A DNA stretch of 9,933 nt from Fimbriimonadales bacterium (GTDB lineage: Bacteria; Armatimonadota; Fimbriimonadia; Fimbriimonadales; ATM1): NCBI GenBank assembly GCA_025922995.1, contig JAICGT010000021.1, positions 1-9,933 on the forward strand, given 5' to 3'. How positions within the stretch are numbered: position 1 is the first letter of the stretch; every line of letters begins with the position of its first letter. Shown piece after piece: positions 1-5,961 of this stretch. Below the pieces are notes generated by a model. It saw nothing but the letters and a program-made list of their open reading frames with translations, did not search any database and had not been told where the DNA came from. A program made the translations under genes and the position numbers.

Positions 1-1788
1 CGCAACGCGGTGCTTTCGAAACGTCTCGATGATTTGGTCATCGGTGAACCGGACGCTGTGGCCGGGCACCTTGCCGACTACAGTCTCGATGATATAGAGA
101 GTAAACAGGTTGTTCGTGACCTCGCCGGTGCCTTCGAAAGTCCAGTCCGGCTCCTGATGGTTGTGGCCGATTTCGTGAAACATTCCCCAGTCGCCGCCCT
201 TCGATGTATCGCTGAGGTAAGCCAAGTCGACCATTCTCGGCGCGGCGTCGAGGTGCGTCATGATCGGGTAGCCGGCGTGCATGTAGCCTGCGCTGATCTG
301 CACGTCGGCGACGAAGCGCTCGGCGCTGGTTCGAGTACGCGGAATCGCCGCAAAGTCGGCGCAAGCGTCGGAGACTTTGTCCCAGAAGTCCATCAGGGAC
401 TTCGGGTCGTCCAGCGTTCGAACGAACTTGGACGGCACGGTAAGGACGATCTTGGACGACTCGAGTTCGGCCCATGGCGCCGGCGCGCTGCGTATCAGCT
501 TCCATTCGTCGAGCGTGGTCTTTCCGTGCACGTAGTGCGGCGCGGTAACGGCGCCTTCGATACGCAAAGAGACCTTGGATGCGGGCGCCTTCGCCGGCAC
601 CTCGATGTAGATGGGGCCGCCGAACGGGCTGGTTGCTTCCGTCACGCGCGTCGAAATCGGAACCGAGATCGAAATCTCGGGCGCGCGTTTCCAGTCGTCG
701 AGGTGCCACAGCGTGTCCGTATGTGCGCCGATTCGCAGCCGCAAGCCGGCCCCCGACGCGTCGGTCACGACACGCACCGGCTCGCCCGCCAGGGCGTAAA
801 GGCCTGTGCTGTGCCAGCGCTTTTTGGCCAGGTCTAGGTCGACCGTCTTTGCAAGGATCAGAGCCTCTCCATCCGGAACTCCGGGGAAGGTCCTCGACGC
901 CGCATTTGCGCCGCCGCCGTTGCGCCGCAGGTCCAAAGAAAGGCGCAGGCGAGCAACGACATCCTGCGTTCGAACCGGAGCCTGCTCAGTCGGTAGCGGC
1001 GGGTTGATCTTTGAGAGAAGGAAGTCCAGGTCAGCTACCAGCGGGTGATTGGCCCGCAGGGTTGCCACGGCGCGGGTCAGCGTCTGTCCGGTTTGCGGCG
1101 TCTCATTGCCCGCTATCACCATCGCAAACGCGGTCGCGGCGTTTGTGTCCGGCGGCCCAGGCGCGGCGACAAAGCCGGAACCGGCGTTGCGTTCGAGATA
1201 GCCGTCTGCCCAGGCGATCCCCATCGGCTCGACGATCAGGTTGCACGGGTGCTCGTGGATCGACTTTCCGGGGTTGAGTTGCAGCCACCCCCACCCGAGC
1301 CCGGCGATCATCAACCCGCCGCCGCCCTCGACGAACTTTCTGATGGAAGCCGCGTGCTTCGGCGACTCGTTGTTGGGGTCGATGATGAGCAGAGAGATCC
1401 CCTCCAAGCCGGCAAGATCGATCTCGGAGAGTCGCTTCGACGCCAAGCCCTCGGCGCGGAGAAGCGCCTCGGTCTCGCTGGCTCGATGGATGCCCACGAC
1501 GCCGTTGCGGGCCCTGGCCCAACGGATCGCGTTGACCAGCAGCTGCCGCGTCTGGCCGACCGACATCGCCCCTTCGCTAAAGTAACCTCCGTGGCCGAAC
1601 GCCACGACCTTCCCCTTTCCGAACTCGGCGGTGGCAATTACCGGCTCGAGGAATTTGCCCTGCTTGCCGGCTACGACGACTTCGGCAGTGTTTCCGAAAA
1701 CGACTAAGGGTCCCGGTATCCCGGGTGACGCAACTTCGCTCACGCCGGCAAGCAGAGGCGATGCGACGGCCAGCAAGAAGGCAAGCAT
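1..1788 (-). CDS. Secreted M60-like (TCAF-type) zinc metallopeptidase, 3' end cut by window edge
   Basis: The reading frame starts at the ATG at 1788 and stays open to base 1, giving 596 residues with the C-terminus missing. A TAA four codons upstream in frame fixes the start. Residues 1-14 (MLAFLLAVASPLLA) look like a short signal peptide, so the protein is probably exported. Residues ~15-260 resemble the glutamine-amidotransferase-like N-terminal region of TCAF/FAM115 proteins (for example GGGGLMIAGLGWGW and a following NPGKSIHEHPCN). A PWAELES stretch at 438-444 is typical of the M60 domain. The zinc site HEIGHNHQ lies at 538-545: H538 and H542 bind metal, E539 is the catalytic base, and E556 in GTGEV is the likely third ligand. 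This fits the family pattern HExxHx(8-28)E. M60 enzymes often cut glycoproteins or mucin-like substrates; the substrate here is unknown. The gene begins 23 bp after recX on the same strand with no clear Shine-Dalgarno, so it may be read from the recA promoter. The family call is strong, the role is not known. Confidence 0.88.
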   Translation of the reverse strand, partial: MLAFLLAVASPLLAGVSEVASPGIPGPLVVFGNTAEVVVAGKQGKFLEPVIATAEFGKGKVVAFGHGGYFSEGAMSVGQTRQLLVNAIRWARARNGVVGIHRASETEALLRAEGLASKRLSEIDLAGLEGISLLIIDPNNESPKHAASIRKFVEGGGGLMIAGLGWGWLQLNPGKSIHEHPCNLIVEPMGIAWADGYLERNAGSGFVAAPGPPDTNAATAFAMVIAGNETPQTGQTLTRAVATLRANHPLVADLDFLLSKINPPLPTEQAPVRTQDVVARLRLSLDLRRNGGGANAASRTFPGVPDGEALILAKTVDLDLAKKRWHSTGLYALAGEPVRVVTDASGAGLRLRIGAHTDTLWHLDDWKRAPEISISVPISTRVTEATSPFGGPIYIEVPAKAPASKVSLRIEGAVTAPHYVHGKTTLDEWKLIRSAPAPWAELESSKIVLTVPSKFVRTLDDPKSLMDFWDKVSDACADFAAIPRTRTSAERFVADVQISAGYMHAGYPIMTHLDAAPRMVDLAYLSDTSKGGDWGMFHEIGHNHQEPDWTFEGTGEVTNNLFTLYIIETVVGKVPGHSVRFTDDQIIETFRKHRVA

Positions 1789-1811
1789 GCGCGTAGGTTA
1801 CCGAGATCGCG

Positions 1812-2231
1812 CTATTCGAGTCCACACAGTTCGCGAATTAGCCCATGGTTGTAGCCTGCGGCGGCGAGGCGCCGAGCCAGGGTGGGGCCAACGCTCTTGC
1901 ACTTCCGCACCAACAGCGGCGCAGTTTCGGAGTCGTCGGGAAGCGACTCGATCGCAGACGAGACGGCGTCCCGATTTGCGCCGCGATGTCGGAGTTCAGC
2001 CGCGATCCTGCGTCGCCCCCAGAACTTTGTGCGAGATAGTCGGGAGGCCACGGCGATGGCGTAGCGTGTGTCGTCGATGTAGCCGCAAGCCTTGAGCGCG
2101 GAGATCGCCTCATCGATCTCGGAACTTGGGGAGGAGGAGGCAGCTAGTTTGCCTCGCAGTTCCGATTCGAAGCGATCCCGCGCTCGCAGGAGTTTTAAAG
2201 CGAGGGCGAACGTCTTGCTCTGCGGTTGCAT
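1812..2231 (-). CDS. recX: Regulatory protein RecX, modulator of RecA
   Basis: The product is 139 residues and cytoplasmic. RecX binds RecA filaments and limits their extension and activity. The sequence shows the family's all-helical repeat pattern: an opening helix pair with LKLLRARDRFESELRGKL (residues 12-29), the signature GYIDDTRYA at 50-58, a basic second repeat FWGRRRIAAELRHRG (70-84), and a third repeat near LARRLAAAGYNHGLIREL (118-135). I chose the ATG at 2231 because it gives the usual RecX N-terminus and lies 19 bp after the recA stop. An in-frame ATG at 2300 would add 23 residues and overlap the end of recA, with no family support for those residues. The position directly after recA, same strand, is the classical arrangement and implies co-transcription, so RecX would rise with RecA. 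It is shorter than many RecX proteins, but all three repeats can be recognised. Confidence 0.9.
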   Translation of the reverse strand: MQPQSKTFALALKLLRARDRFESELRGKLAASSSPSSEIDEAISALKACGYIDDTRYAIAVASRLSRTKFWGRRRIAAELRHRGANRDAVSSAIESLPDDSETAPLLVRKCKSVGPTLARRLAAAGYNHGLIRELCGLE

Positions 2232-2250
2232 TAGTTCGCCCGTCAGGTGT

Positions 2251-3357
2251 TTATTCGTCTTCGGACTCGTCCTCGTCGTCTTCGACAACGGGGCCGGCAT
2301 AGTTCGCCGCGCGCTTCGCTACCATCTCGGCGCGAACTTTCTGATCGATCTCTTCGAGGATCTGCGGGTTGTCCTCGAGGAATTTTCGAGCGTTGTCCCG
2401 CCCTTGGCCGAGGCGCAACTCGCCGAAGCTGTAGTAGGTTCCGCTGCGGCCGACGATGTCCAATTGATTTGCGACATCGAGCAGGTCACCGGCTCGGCTG
2501 ATGCCCTTGCCGAACAGGATATCGAACTCAACTGCCTTGAAAGGCGGCGCGACTTTGTTCTTGACAACCTTGACTTTTGTTCGAGCGCCGATGGACTCGG
2601 TGCCGTCTTTGAGCGTCTCCGCTCGCCGGACTTCCAATCGCACCGACGACCAGAACTTCAGCGAGCGGCCTCCGGGCGTGACTTCGGGATTGCCGTACAG
2701 CACGCCGATCTTCTCGCGAAGCTGGTTAATGAAGATCACTGCGGTTTTCGTCTTGCTCACATGGCCGCCGAGCTTGCGAAGAGCCTGCGACATCATGCGA
2801 GCCTGGATACCGACGAACGCGTCGCCCATCTCGCCCTCGATCTCCGCTTTCGGAACGAGTGCTGCAACCGAGTCGAGGACAACCACATCGACCGCCCCGG
2901 AGCGGATCACGGCATCCATGATCTCCAGAGCCTCCTCGCCCGTGGCAGGTTGCGAGATATAGAGCTTGTCTACATCGACACCGAGCGCACGAGCGTAGTC
3001 GACGTCGAGGGCGTGCTCCGCGTCGACGTAAAGGGCTAGGCCGCCCCGCTTTTGTGCCTCTGCCACGACGTGCAGCGCGAGGGTCGTTTTACCGGAACTC
3101 TCGGTACCGTAAATCTCGGTCATTCGAGCGCGGGGTATTCCGCCGACTCCGAGAGCGACGTCCAGGCTAATCGAGCCGGTTGGGATTGCGTCCACCTTCT
3201 GCGCGGCGGTTTCGCCGAGGCGCATGATCGCTCCCTTGCCGAAGCTCTTTTCAACCTGGCTGAGCGCCATGCTCAGCGCTCGCTCTTTGTCGCCTGCGCT
3301 CTTGCTCAATTCGTCCATATCGATCGTCAAAACGTTGCCGTTCTTGTTGGCTCTCAT
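2251..3357 (-). CDS. recA: Recombinase RecA
   Basis: The product is 368 residues, slightly longer than E. coli RecA (~350) because of an 18-residue N-terminal extension. RecA forms ATP-dependent filaments on single-stranded DNA, pairs homologous strands, and promotes LexA self-cleavage. Visible landmarks are the polymerisation helix [18 protein letters not shown] (25-42), Walker [10 protein letters not shown] (84-92, K90 binding phosphate), the catalytic glutamate E114 in VDAEHALD, Walker [11 protein letters not shown] (158-167), loop L1 around EIEGEMGD (172-179), loop L2 from NQLREKIG (211-218) through [10 protein letters not shown] (221-230), and a strongly acidic tail [10 protein letters not shown] (359-368), which in E. 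coli restrains DNA binding. The Walker A has Thr at residue 85 where most RecA proteins have Pro. The start at 3357 is set by a GGGAGG Shine-Dalgarno five bases upstream. A perfect consensus promoter precedes it, and recX follows. Confidence 0.98.
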   Translation of the reverse strand: MRANKNGNVLTIDMDELSKSAGDKERALSMALSQVEKSFGKGAIMRLGETAAQKVDAIPTGSISLDVALGVGGIPRARMTEIYGTESSGKTTLALHVVAEAQKRGGLALYVDAEHALDVDYARALGVDVDKLYISQPATGEEALEIMDAVIRSGAVDVVVLDSVAALVPKAEIEGEMGDAFVGIQARMMSQALRKLGGHVSKTKTAVIFINQLREKIGVLYGNPEVTPGGRSLKFWSSVRLEVRRAETLKDGTESIGARTKVKVVKNKVAPPFKAVEFDILFGKGISRAGDLLDVANQLDIVGRSGTYYSFGELRLGQGRDNARKFLEDNPQILEEIDQKVRAEMVAKRAANYAGPVVEDDEDESEDE

Positions 3358-3362
3358 CTTAT

Positions 3363-3368
3363 CCTCCC
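3363..3368 (-). promoter_or_regulatory. Strong ribosome binding site of recA
   Basis: The minus strand reads GGGAGG followed by ATAAG and the recA ATG, a five-base spacing. It decides the start at 3357 in favour of the internal methionines at residues 14 and 30, which lack comparable sites. Confidence 0.85.
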
Positions 3369-3384
3369 AGGGCCGTTTTGCCCT
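3369..3384 (-). other. Short hairpin in the recA 5' leader
   Basis: On the minus strand AGGGC and GCCCT form a five-pair stem around a six-base loop, AAAACG. It sits between the predicted transcription start (about 3388) and the Shine-Dalgarno and ends next to the latter. It could tune translation, but a five-pair stem can arise by chance. Confidence 0.35.
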
Positions 3385-3386
3385 AT

Positions 3387-3450
3387 GTAGACAAGATTAT
3401 ACTATGAGTTGCCGGTTTTGTCAACTGCATGTCTAGAAAGTAGTAGACAA
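3387..3450. repeat. TTGTCTAC repeats around the recA promoter, candidate operator
   Basis: On the minus strand the octamer TTGTCTAC occurs at 3450-3443, upstream of the -35 box, and again at 3394-3387, at the expected transcription start. An inverted TAGAC at 3435-3431 gives GTCTA-N8-TAGAC (3431-3448) immediately upstream of the promoter. The positions are where a repressor such as LexA would act. LexA recognition sequences differ widely between phyla, and I do not recognise this one, so the operator role is inference. Confidence 0.4.
3396..3424 (-). promoter_or_regulatory. Perfect consensus sigma-70 promoter of recA
   Basis: Read on the minus strand, TTGACA (3424-3419) is followed by exactly 17 bases and then TATAAT (3401-3396). 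Both hexamers match the housekeeping sigma consensus at all six positions with optimal spacing. Transcription would start near 3388, leaving a leader of about 30 bases before the recA ATG. A promoter this strong normally needs repression, which fits SOS control of recA. Confidence 0.88.
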
Positions 3451-3482
3451 AACCTTAATGTGACCGCATTGAGGAGGACCAG

Positions 3483-3504
3483 TGTCCGGCTCCCTAAGCG
3501 GACA
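3483..3504 (+). other. Hairpin in the leader of the TM2 gene
   Basis: TGTCC pairs with GGACA and GCT with AGC, giving eight pairs with one bulged G and a five-base loop. It lies just after a GAGGAGG site and a possible GTG start, and ahead of the main TM2 ATG at 3566. It may be a leader structure, or simply part of the coding sequence if the GTG is used. Confidence 0.35.
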
Positions 3505-3553
3505 TGCGTCCATTCGCCGCATACTTCCGTCTGTTCTACGAATCTGTAAGATT

Positions 3554-3560
3554 GGAGGAA
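3554..3560 (+). promoter_or_regulatory. Ribosome binding site of the TM2 gene
   Basis: GGAGGAA lies five bases before the ATG at 3566 and supports that start. A second purine-rich site, GAGGAGG at 3471-3477, precedes an in-frame GTG at 3482, so two starts are possible. Confidence 0.75.
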
Positions 3561-3565
3561 ATTTC

Positions 3566-3802
3566 ATGACGGGAGCAGAGAAAAAAATTCCGGCCGGTAT
3601 TCTTGGCATTCTTTTGGGCGGCCTTGCCATCCATAAGTTCTATCTAGGCTATACCCAGACGGCGATCATTCAGCTTGTTCTGGGAATCGTGACGTGCGGC
3701 GCGTTCGGCATCGTGGGCCTGATCGAAGGGATCATGTACTTGACCAAGTCGGACGAACAGTTCGTCTCCGAGTACGTTGTCGGCCAAAAGCAGTGGTTCT
3801 AG
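3566..3802 (+). CDS. TM2-domain membrane protein
   Basis: The product is 78 residues from the ATG at 3566. After a short polar start (MTGAEKKIP) come two hydrophobic segments (about 9-25 and 33-55) joined by the loop HKFYLGYTQTA. The IHKFYLGY, TCGAFGIVGLIEGI and the terminal YVVGQKQWF pattern are characteristic of bacterial TM2 proteins, which are small inner-membrane proteins without an established general biochemical function. The start is chosen from the GGAGGAA site and from the usual TM2 length. An in-frame GTG at 3482 with its own GAGGAGG site would add 28 residues with several arginines and no known homology. The gene diverges from recA across about 200 bp and ends before a hairpin at 3828-3865. 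Function cannot be inferred from its neighbours. Confidence 0.9.
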   Translation: MTGAEKKIPAGILGILLGGLAIHKFYLGYTQTAIIQLVLGIVTCGAFGIVGLIEGIMYLTKSDEQFVSEYVVGQKQWF

Positions 3803-3827
3803 CGAGTTAGACACCGCTGCGACTACA

Positions 3828-3865
3828 AAGAGCGCCGAACGGACACAACTTCGTTCGGCGCATTT
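3828..3865 (+). terminator. Hairpin after the TM2 gene, probable weak terminator
   Basis: GCGCCGAACG (3832-3841) and CGTTCGGCGC (3852-3861) form a perfect ten-pair stem with a ten-base loop, and short A/T pairs extend it outward. Only three T residues follow, so termination may be partial and allow some read-through into the gene at 3909. Confidence 0.55.
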
Positions 3866-3908
3866 GCATGTCAAACGCCGATCAAGGGACGCGCGGCGTC
3901 CTAAAGGT

Positions 3909-4625
3909 ATGAACGCGCTATTGGCATCATTCGCAATCTTCGCGCCCCCGCAGGCCGGAGTAATCGATTACGGCAGCCATCTCGTCAACCCCTCGCAATC
4001 GGGAGCCCAATCCCTGATCGGCTGGTCGAACGATGAAGAGTATTGGGCTTGGGACACCGAATTGAACGGAGGCGGGGCAATGTCTGCTGCGGAAAGGTCG
4101 GTTATCTCGATTCGTGGCAGCCGCCTAAAGGCTTACTGGCACTGGGACGAAAGTACGACCGACCCGCAGCAAACGTGGCTGGATGCCGCGGCTGCGCCGA
4201 CCTTCTCATCCCTCGGGATCTCGGGGTCGAATACCGGCCCCATGATTTACCAATTCCAGCCCTCGTACTTCTTGTCGAATCATAAGCTAAAGCCGTTTAG
4301 CCAACTCAAAACGCAATACACTTTCGTGTTGCAGGGAATAAGCCACCACGTGGTTCTGAGCCAGGAATGGGAGGCGAACTGGACAGTGGCATCGCCCTTG
4401 CCCAATCCGGTGCGATACCGGCGAGCCAAGGCGAAGGTGACGGTGGACGGCAGGGTCATCGGCTCGACCGAATTCGACGACGCCTTCGGATACTCAATCG
4501 ACCGAATCTATCTCAGCCCCAGCCGCGACAACATCGCAGTCTCGCTTGCGCGTTTCACCACGGTTTGGTTCGAGGGCGTCAACCTCCTTGTTGAGCGGCG
4601 TGCCCTCGCTGGACGCTATCGCTAG
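3909..4625 (+). CDS. Hypothetical protein with signal-like N-terminus
   Basis: I do not recognise the family. From the ATG at 3909 the product is 238 residues. Residues 1-16 are hydrophobic and end PPQAG, resembling a signal peptide, although there is no positive charge near the start. The body is rich in aromatic residues (EEYWAWDTE at 43-51, KAYWHWDES at 74-82) and has several alternating polar/hydrophobic stretches, which suggests a beta-rich exported protein. The end, YLSPSRDNIAVSLARF (201-216) followed by FEG (221-223), faintly recalls the C-terminus of DUF2259 predicted secreted proteins; I hold this loosely. The frame is open back to 3777, but longer starts would run through the upstream hairpin and into the TM2 gene. 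A TTG at 3864 would add a basic n-region. AAAGGT lies directly against the ATG and is a poor ribosome site. The gene ends at a strong terminator. Confidence 0.65.
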   Translation: MNALLASFAIFAPPQAGVIDYGSHLVNPSQSGAQSLIGWSNDEEYWAWDTELNGGGAMSAAERSVISIRGSRLKAYWHWDESTTDPQQTWLDAAAAPTFSSLGISGSNTGPMIYQFQPSYFLSNHKLKPFSQLKTQYTFVLQGISHHVVLSQEWEANWTVASPLPNPVRYRRAKAKVTVDGRVIGSTEFDDAFGYSIDRIYLSPSRDNIAVSLARFTTVWFEGVNLLVERRALAGRYR

Positions 4626-4657
4626 TCGTTGGACTACACGAGCATTTCGCCATGCAG

Positions 4658-4695
4658 AAGATGGTGCTAGTCCGTCAGGGCTAGCACCATCTTTT
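4658..4695 (+). terminator. Strong intrinsic terminator between convergent genes
   Basis: GATGGTGCTAG (4660-4670) and CTAGCACCATC (4681-4691) form an eleven-pair perfect stem with a ten-base loop. It is extended by two A-T pairs and followed by TTTTATT. It lies 33 bases after the stop of the plus-strand hypothetical gene. On the minus strand only two T residues follow the stem, so it is mainly a plus-strand terminator, though the hairpin could also slow transcription leaving pilC. Confidence 0.88.
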
Positions 4696-4721
4696 ATTGC
4701 CGGCTGCGATTTGAGTCTGCC

Positions 4722-5945
4722 CTACTGCAGCGCGTCGGGGGACGAGAGCTGTCCAACTGCGTTAACCAGCGGCAAAATCATGGCGATGACGATGAACCCG
4801 ACGATAAAGCCGAGGATAACGATCAGCAACGGCTCGATGGCGGCGGTAAGCGACGCCAGCGTTGCCTCCACCTCGCTTTCGTAAAAGTCGGCAATTTTTT
4901 GCAGCATGAAGTCGAGCGAGCCGGACTCCTCTCCGACCGATATCATGTGCACCACCATCGGAGGGAACATGCCGCTGCGTTCGAGCGGGTCGCCGACGCG
5001 GTCTCCTTCTCGGATGCGCGCCCGCGCATCCATGAGAGCATCGGAGATGATGTGGTTGCCAACAGTGCCGGCCACGGTTTCCAGCGCCTGCAGGATCGGA
5101 ACACCAGATGTTAGCAGCGTGCCCAGCGTACGGCTGAATCGAGCAAGGCAAATTTTATGGTGAAGCTTTCCAAAAATCGGAATCTGCAGCTTAATGCGGT
5201 CAACCAGCCGTCTGCCGAACTTCGTGCTGACGAATGCTTTCCAGACAATCAGAAAAACGACCAGTCCGATGATCATCCACAGGTACCGCGTGGTCATAAA
5301 GTTGCTGATATCGATGAGCAGCTTTGTCGGTCCCGGCAAGTCTTTGATGCCGAGGTCTTCAAACACTTCGATAAATCGTGGGATGATGAACGTGACCAAG
5401 AAGATCACGATACCGATCGCAAAAACGACAACCAAAACGGGATACGTCAGCGCGGCACGCACCTTGCGTCGCAACGCTACATCGGCCTCGAGGAAGCCTG
5501 CGATACGCTGGAGAGTCTCCTCCAAAACACCGCCGACCTCGCCGGCTCGGACGAGTCCGATAAACAAGTTGTTGAACGTTGCCGGGTGACGCTGCATCGC
5601 TTTGGAAAGCGAGTCTCCGGACTCGACACGCTCGCCGACGTCAGCGAGGATCTTCCGTAGCTTGGGATCTTCAGTCTGTTGGCCCAAAACGTCCAAACAG
5701 CGAACCAGCGAGACGCCCGCGTCCACCATCGTGGAAAACTGCCGACAGAAGATCGATAGCTTTGCCAGCTTGACCTTCCCGAAGGATCGGGGCCTGGTGG
5801 AGCCTCTTCGCAGGACTTCGACCTCGAGGATCTGGAAGCCCTGCTCTTCAAACCGTTTTCTTAGGACTTCTTCGGTGTCGGCTTCGGCGGTTCCCTTTTG
5901 TATCGCGCCGTTATTATCTCGAAAGGTGTATCCGTATACGGGCAT
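4722..5945 (-). CDS. pilC: Type IV pilus inner-membrane platform protein PilC (GspF family)
   Basis: The product is 407 residues, the normal length for the family. PilC is the integral membrane platform on which the pilus ATPases act to add or remove pilin subunits. The N-terminus MPVYGYTFRDNNGAIQKGT is typical. Two T2SSF domains are visible, about 66-189 and 269-391, each with the helix pattern around FCRQFSTMVDAGVSL (66-80) and LARFSRTLGTLLTSGVPI (267-284), followed by GE(V/E)GG/SG-type motifs at GEVGGVLEE (135-143) and GEESGSLD (338-345). Membrane segments are near 169-189, 221-239 and 372-392. AGGAG lies seven bases before the ATG. The gene begins 16 bp after pilT and is surely co-transcribed with it. 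The general secretion protein GspF is an alternative, but the pilT neighbour favours PilC. Confidence 0.95.
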   Translation of the reverse strand: MPVYGYTFRDNNGAIQKGTAEADTEEVLRKRFEEQGFQILEVEVLRRGSTRPRSFGKVKLAKLSIFCRQFSTMVDAGVSLVRCLDVLGQQTEDPKLRKILADVGERVESGDSLSKAMQRHPATFNNLFIGLVRAGEVGGVLEETLQRIAGFLEADVALRRKVRAALTYPVLVVVFAIGIVIFLVTFIIPRFIEVFEDLGIKDLPGPTKLLIDISNFMTTRYLWMIIGLVVFLIVWKAFVSTKFGRRLVDRIKLQIPIFGKLHHKICLARFSRTLGTLLTSGVPILQALETVAGTVGNHIISDALMDARARIREGDRVGDPLERSGMFPPMVVHMISVGEESGSLDFMLQKIADFYESEVEATLASLTAAIEPLLIVILGFIVGFIVIAMILPLVNAVGQLSSPDALQ

Positions 5946-5961
5946 TTAGTTTCTCCTGCGG

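Noticed and set aside
10..837. Open frame of 275 codons on the plus strand opposite the M60 peptidase
   Set aside because: The minus-strand frame carries the full M60 zinc motif and a signal peptide. The plus-strand product has no recognisable motif.
2232..2300. Longer RecX start at 2300
   Set aside because: It would overlap the recA tail and add 23 residues with no RecX similarity. The ATG at 2231 gives the normal N-terminus.
2092..3039. Open frame of 315 codons on the plus strand opposite recA
   Set aside because: recA on the minus strand is unmistakable over the same bases. The plus-strand product resembles no family and is a by-product of GC-rich codon structure.
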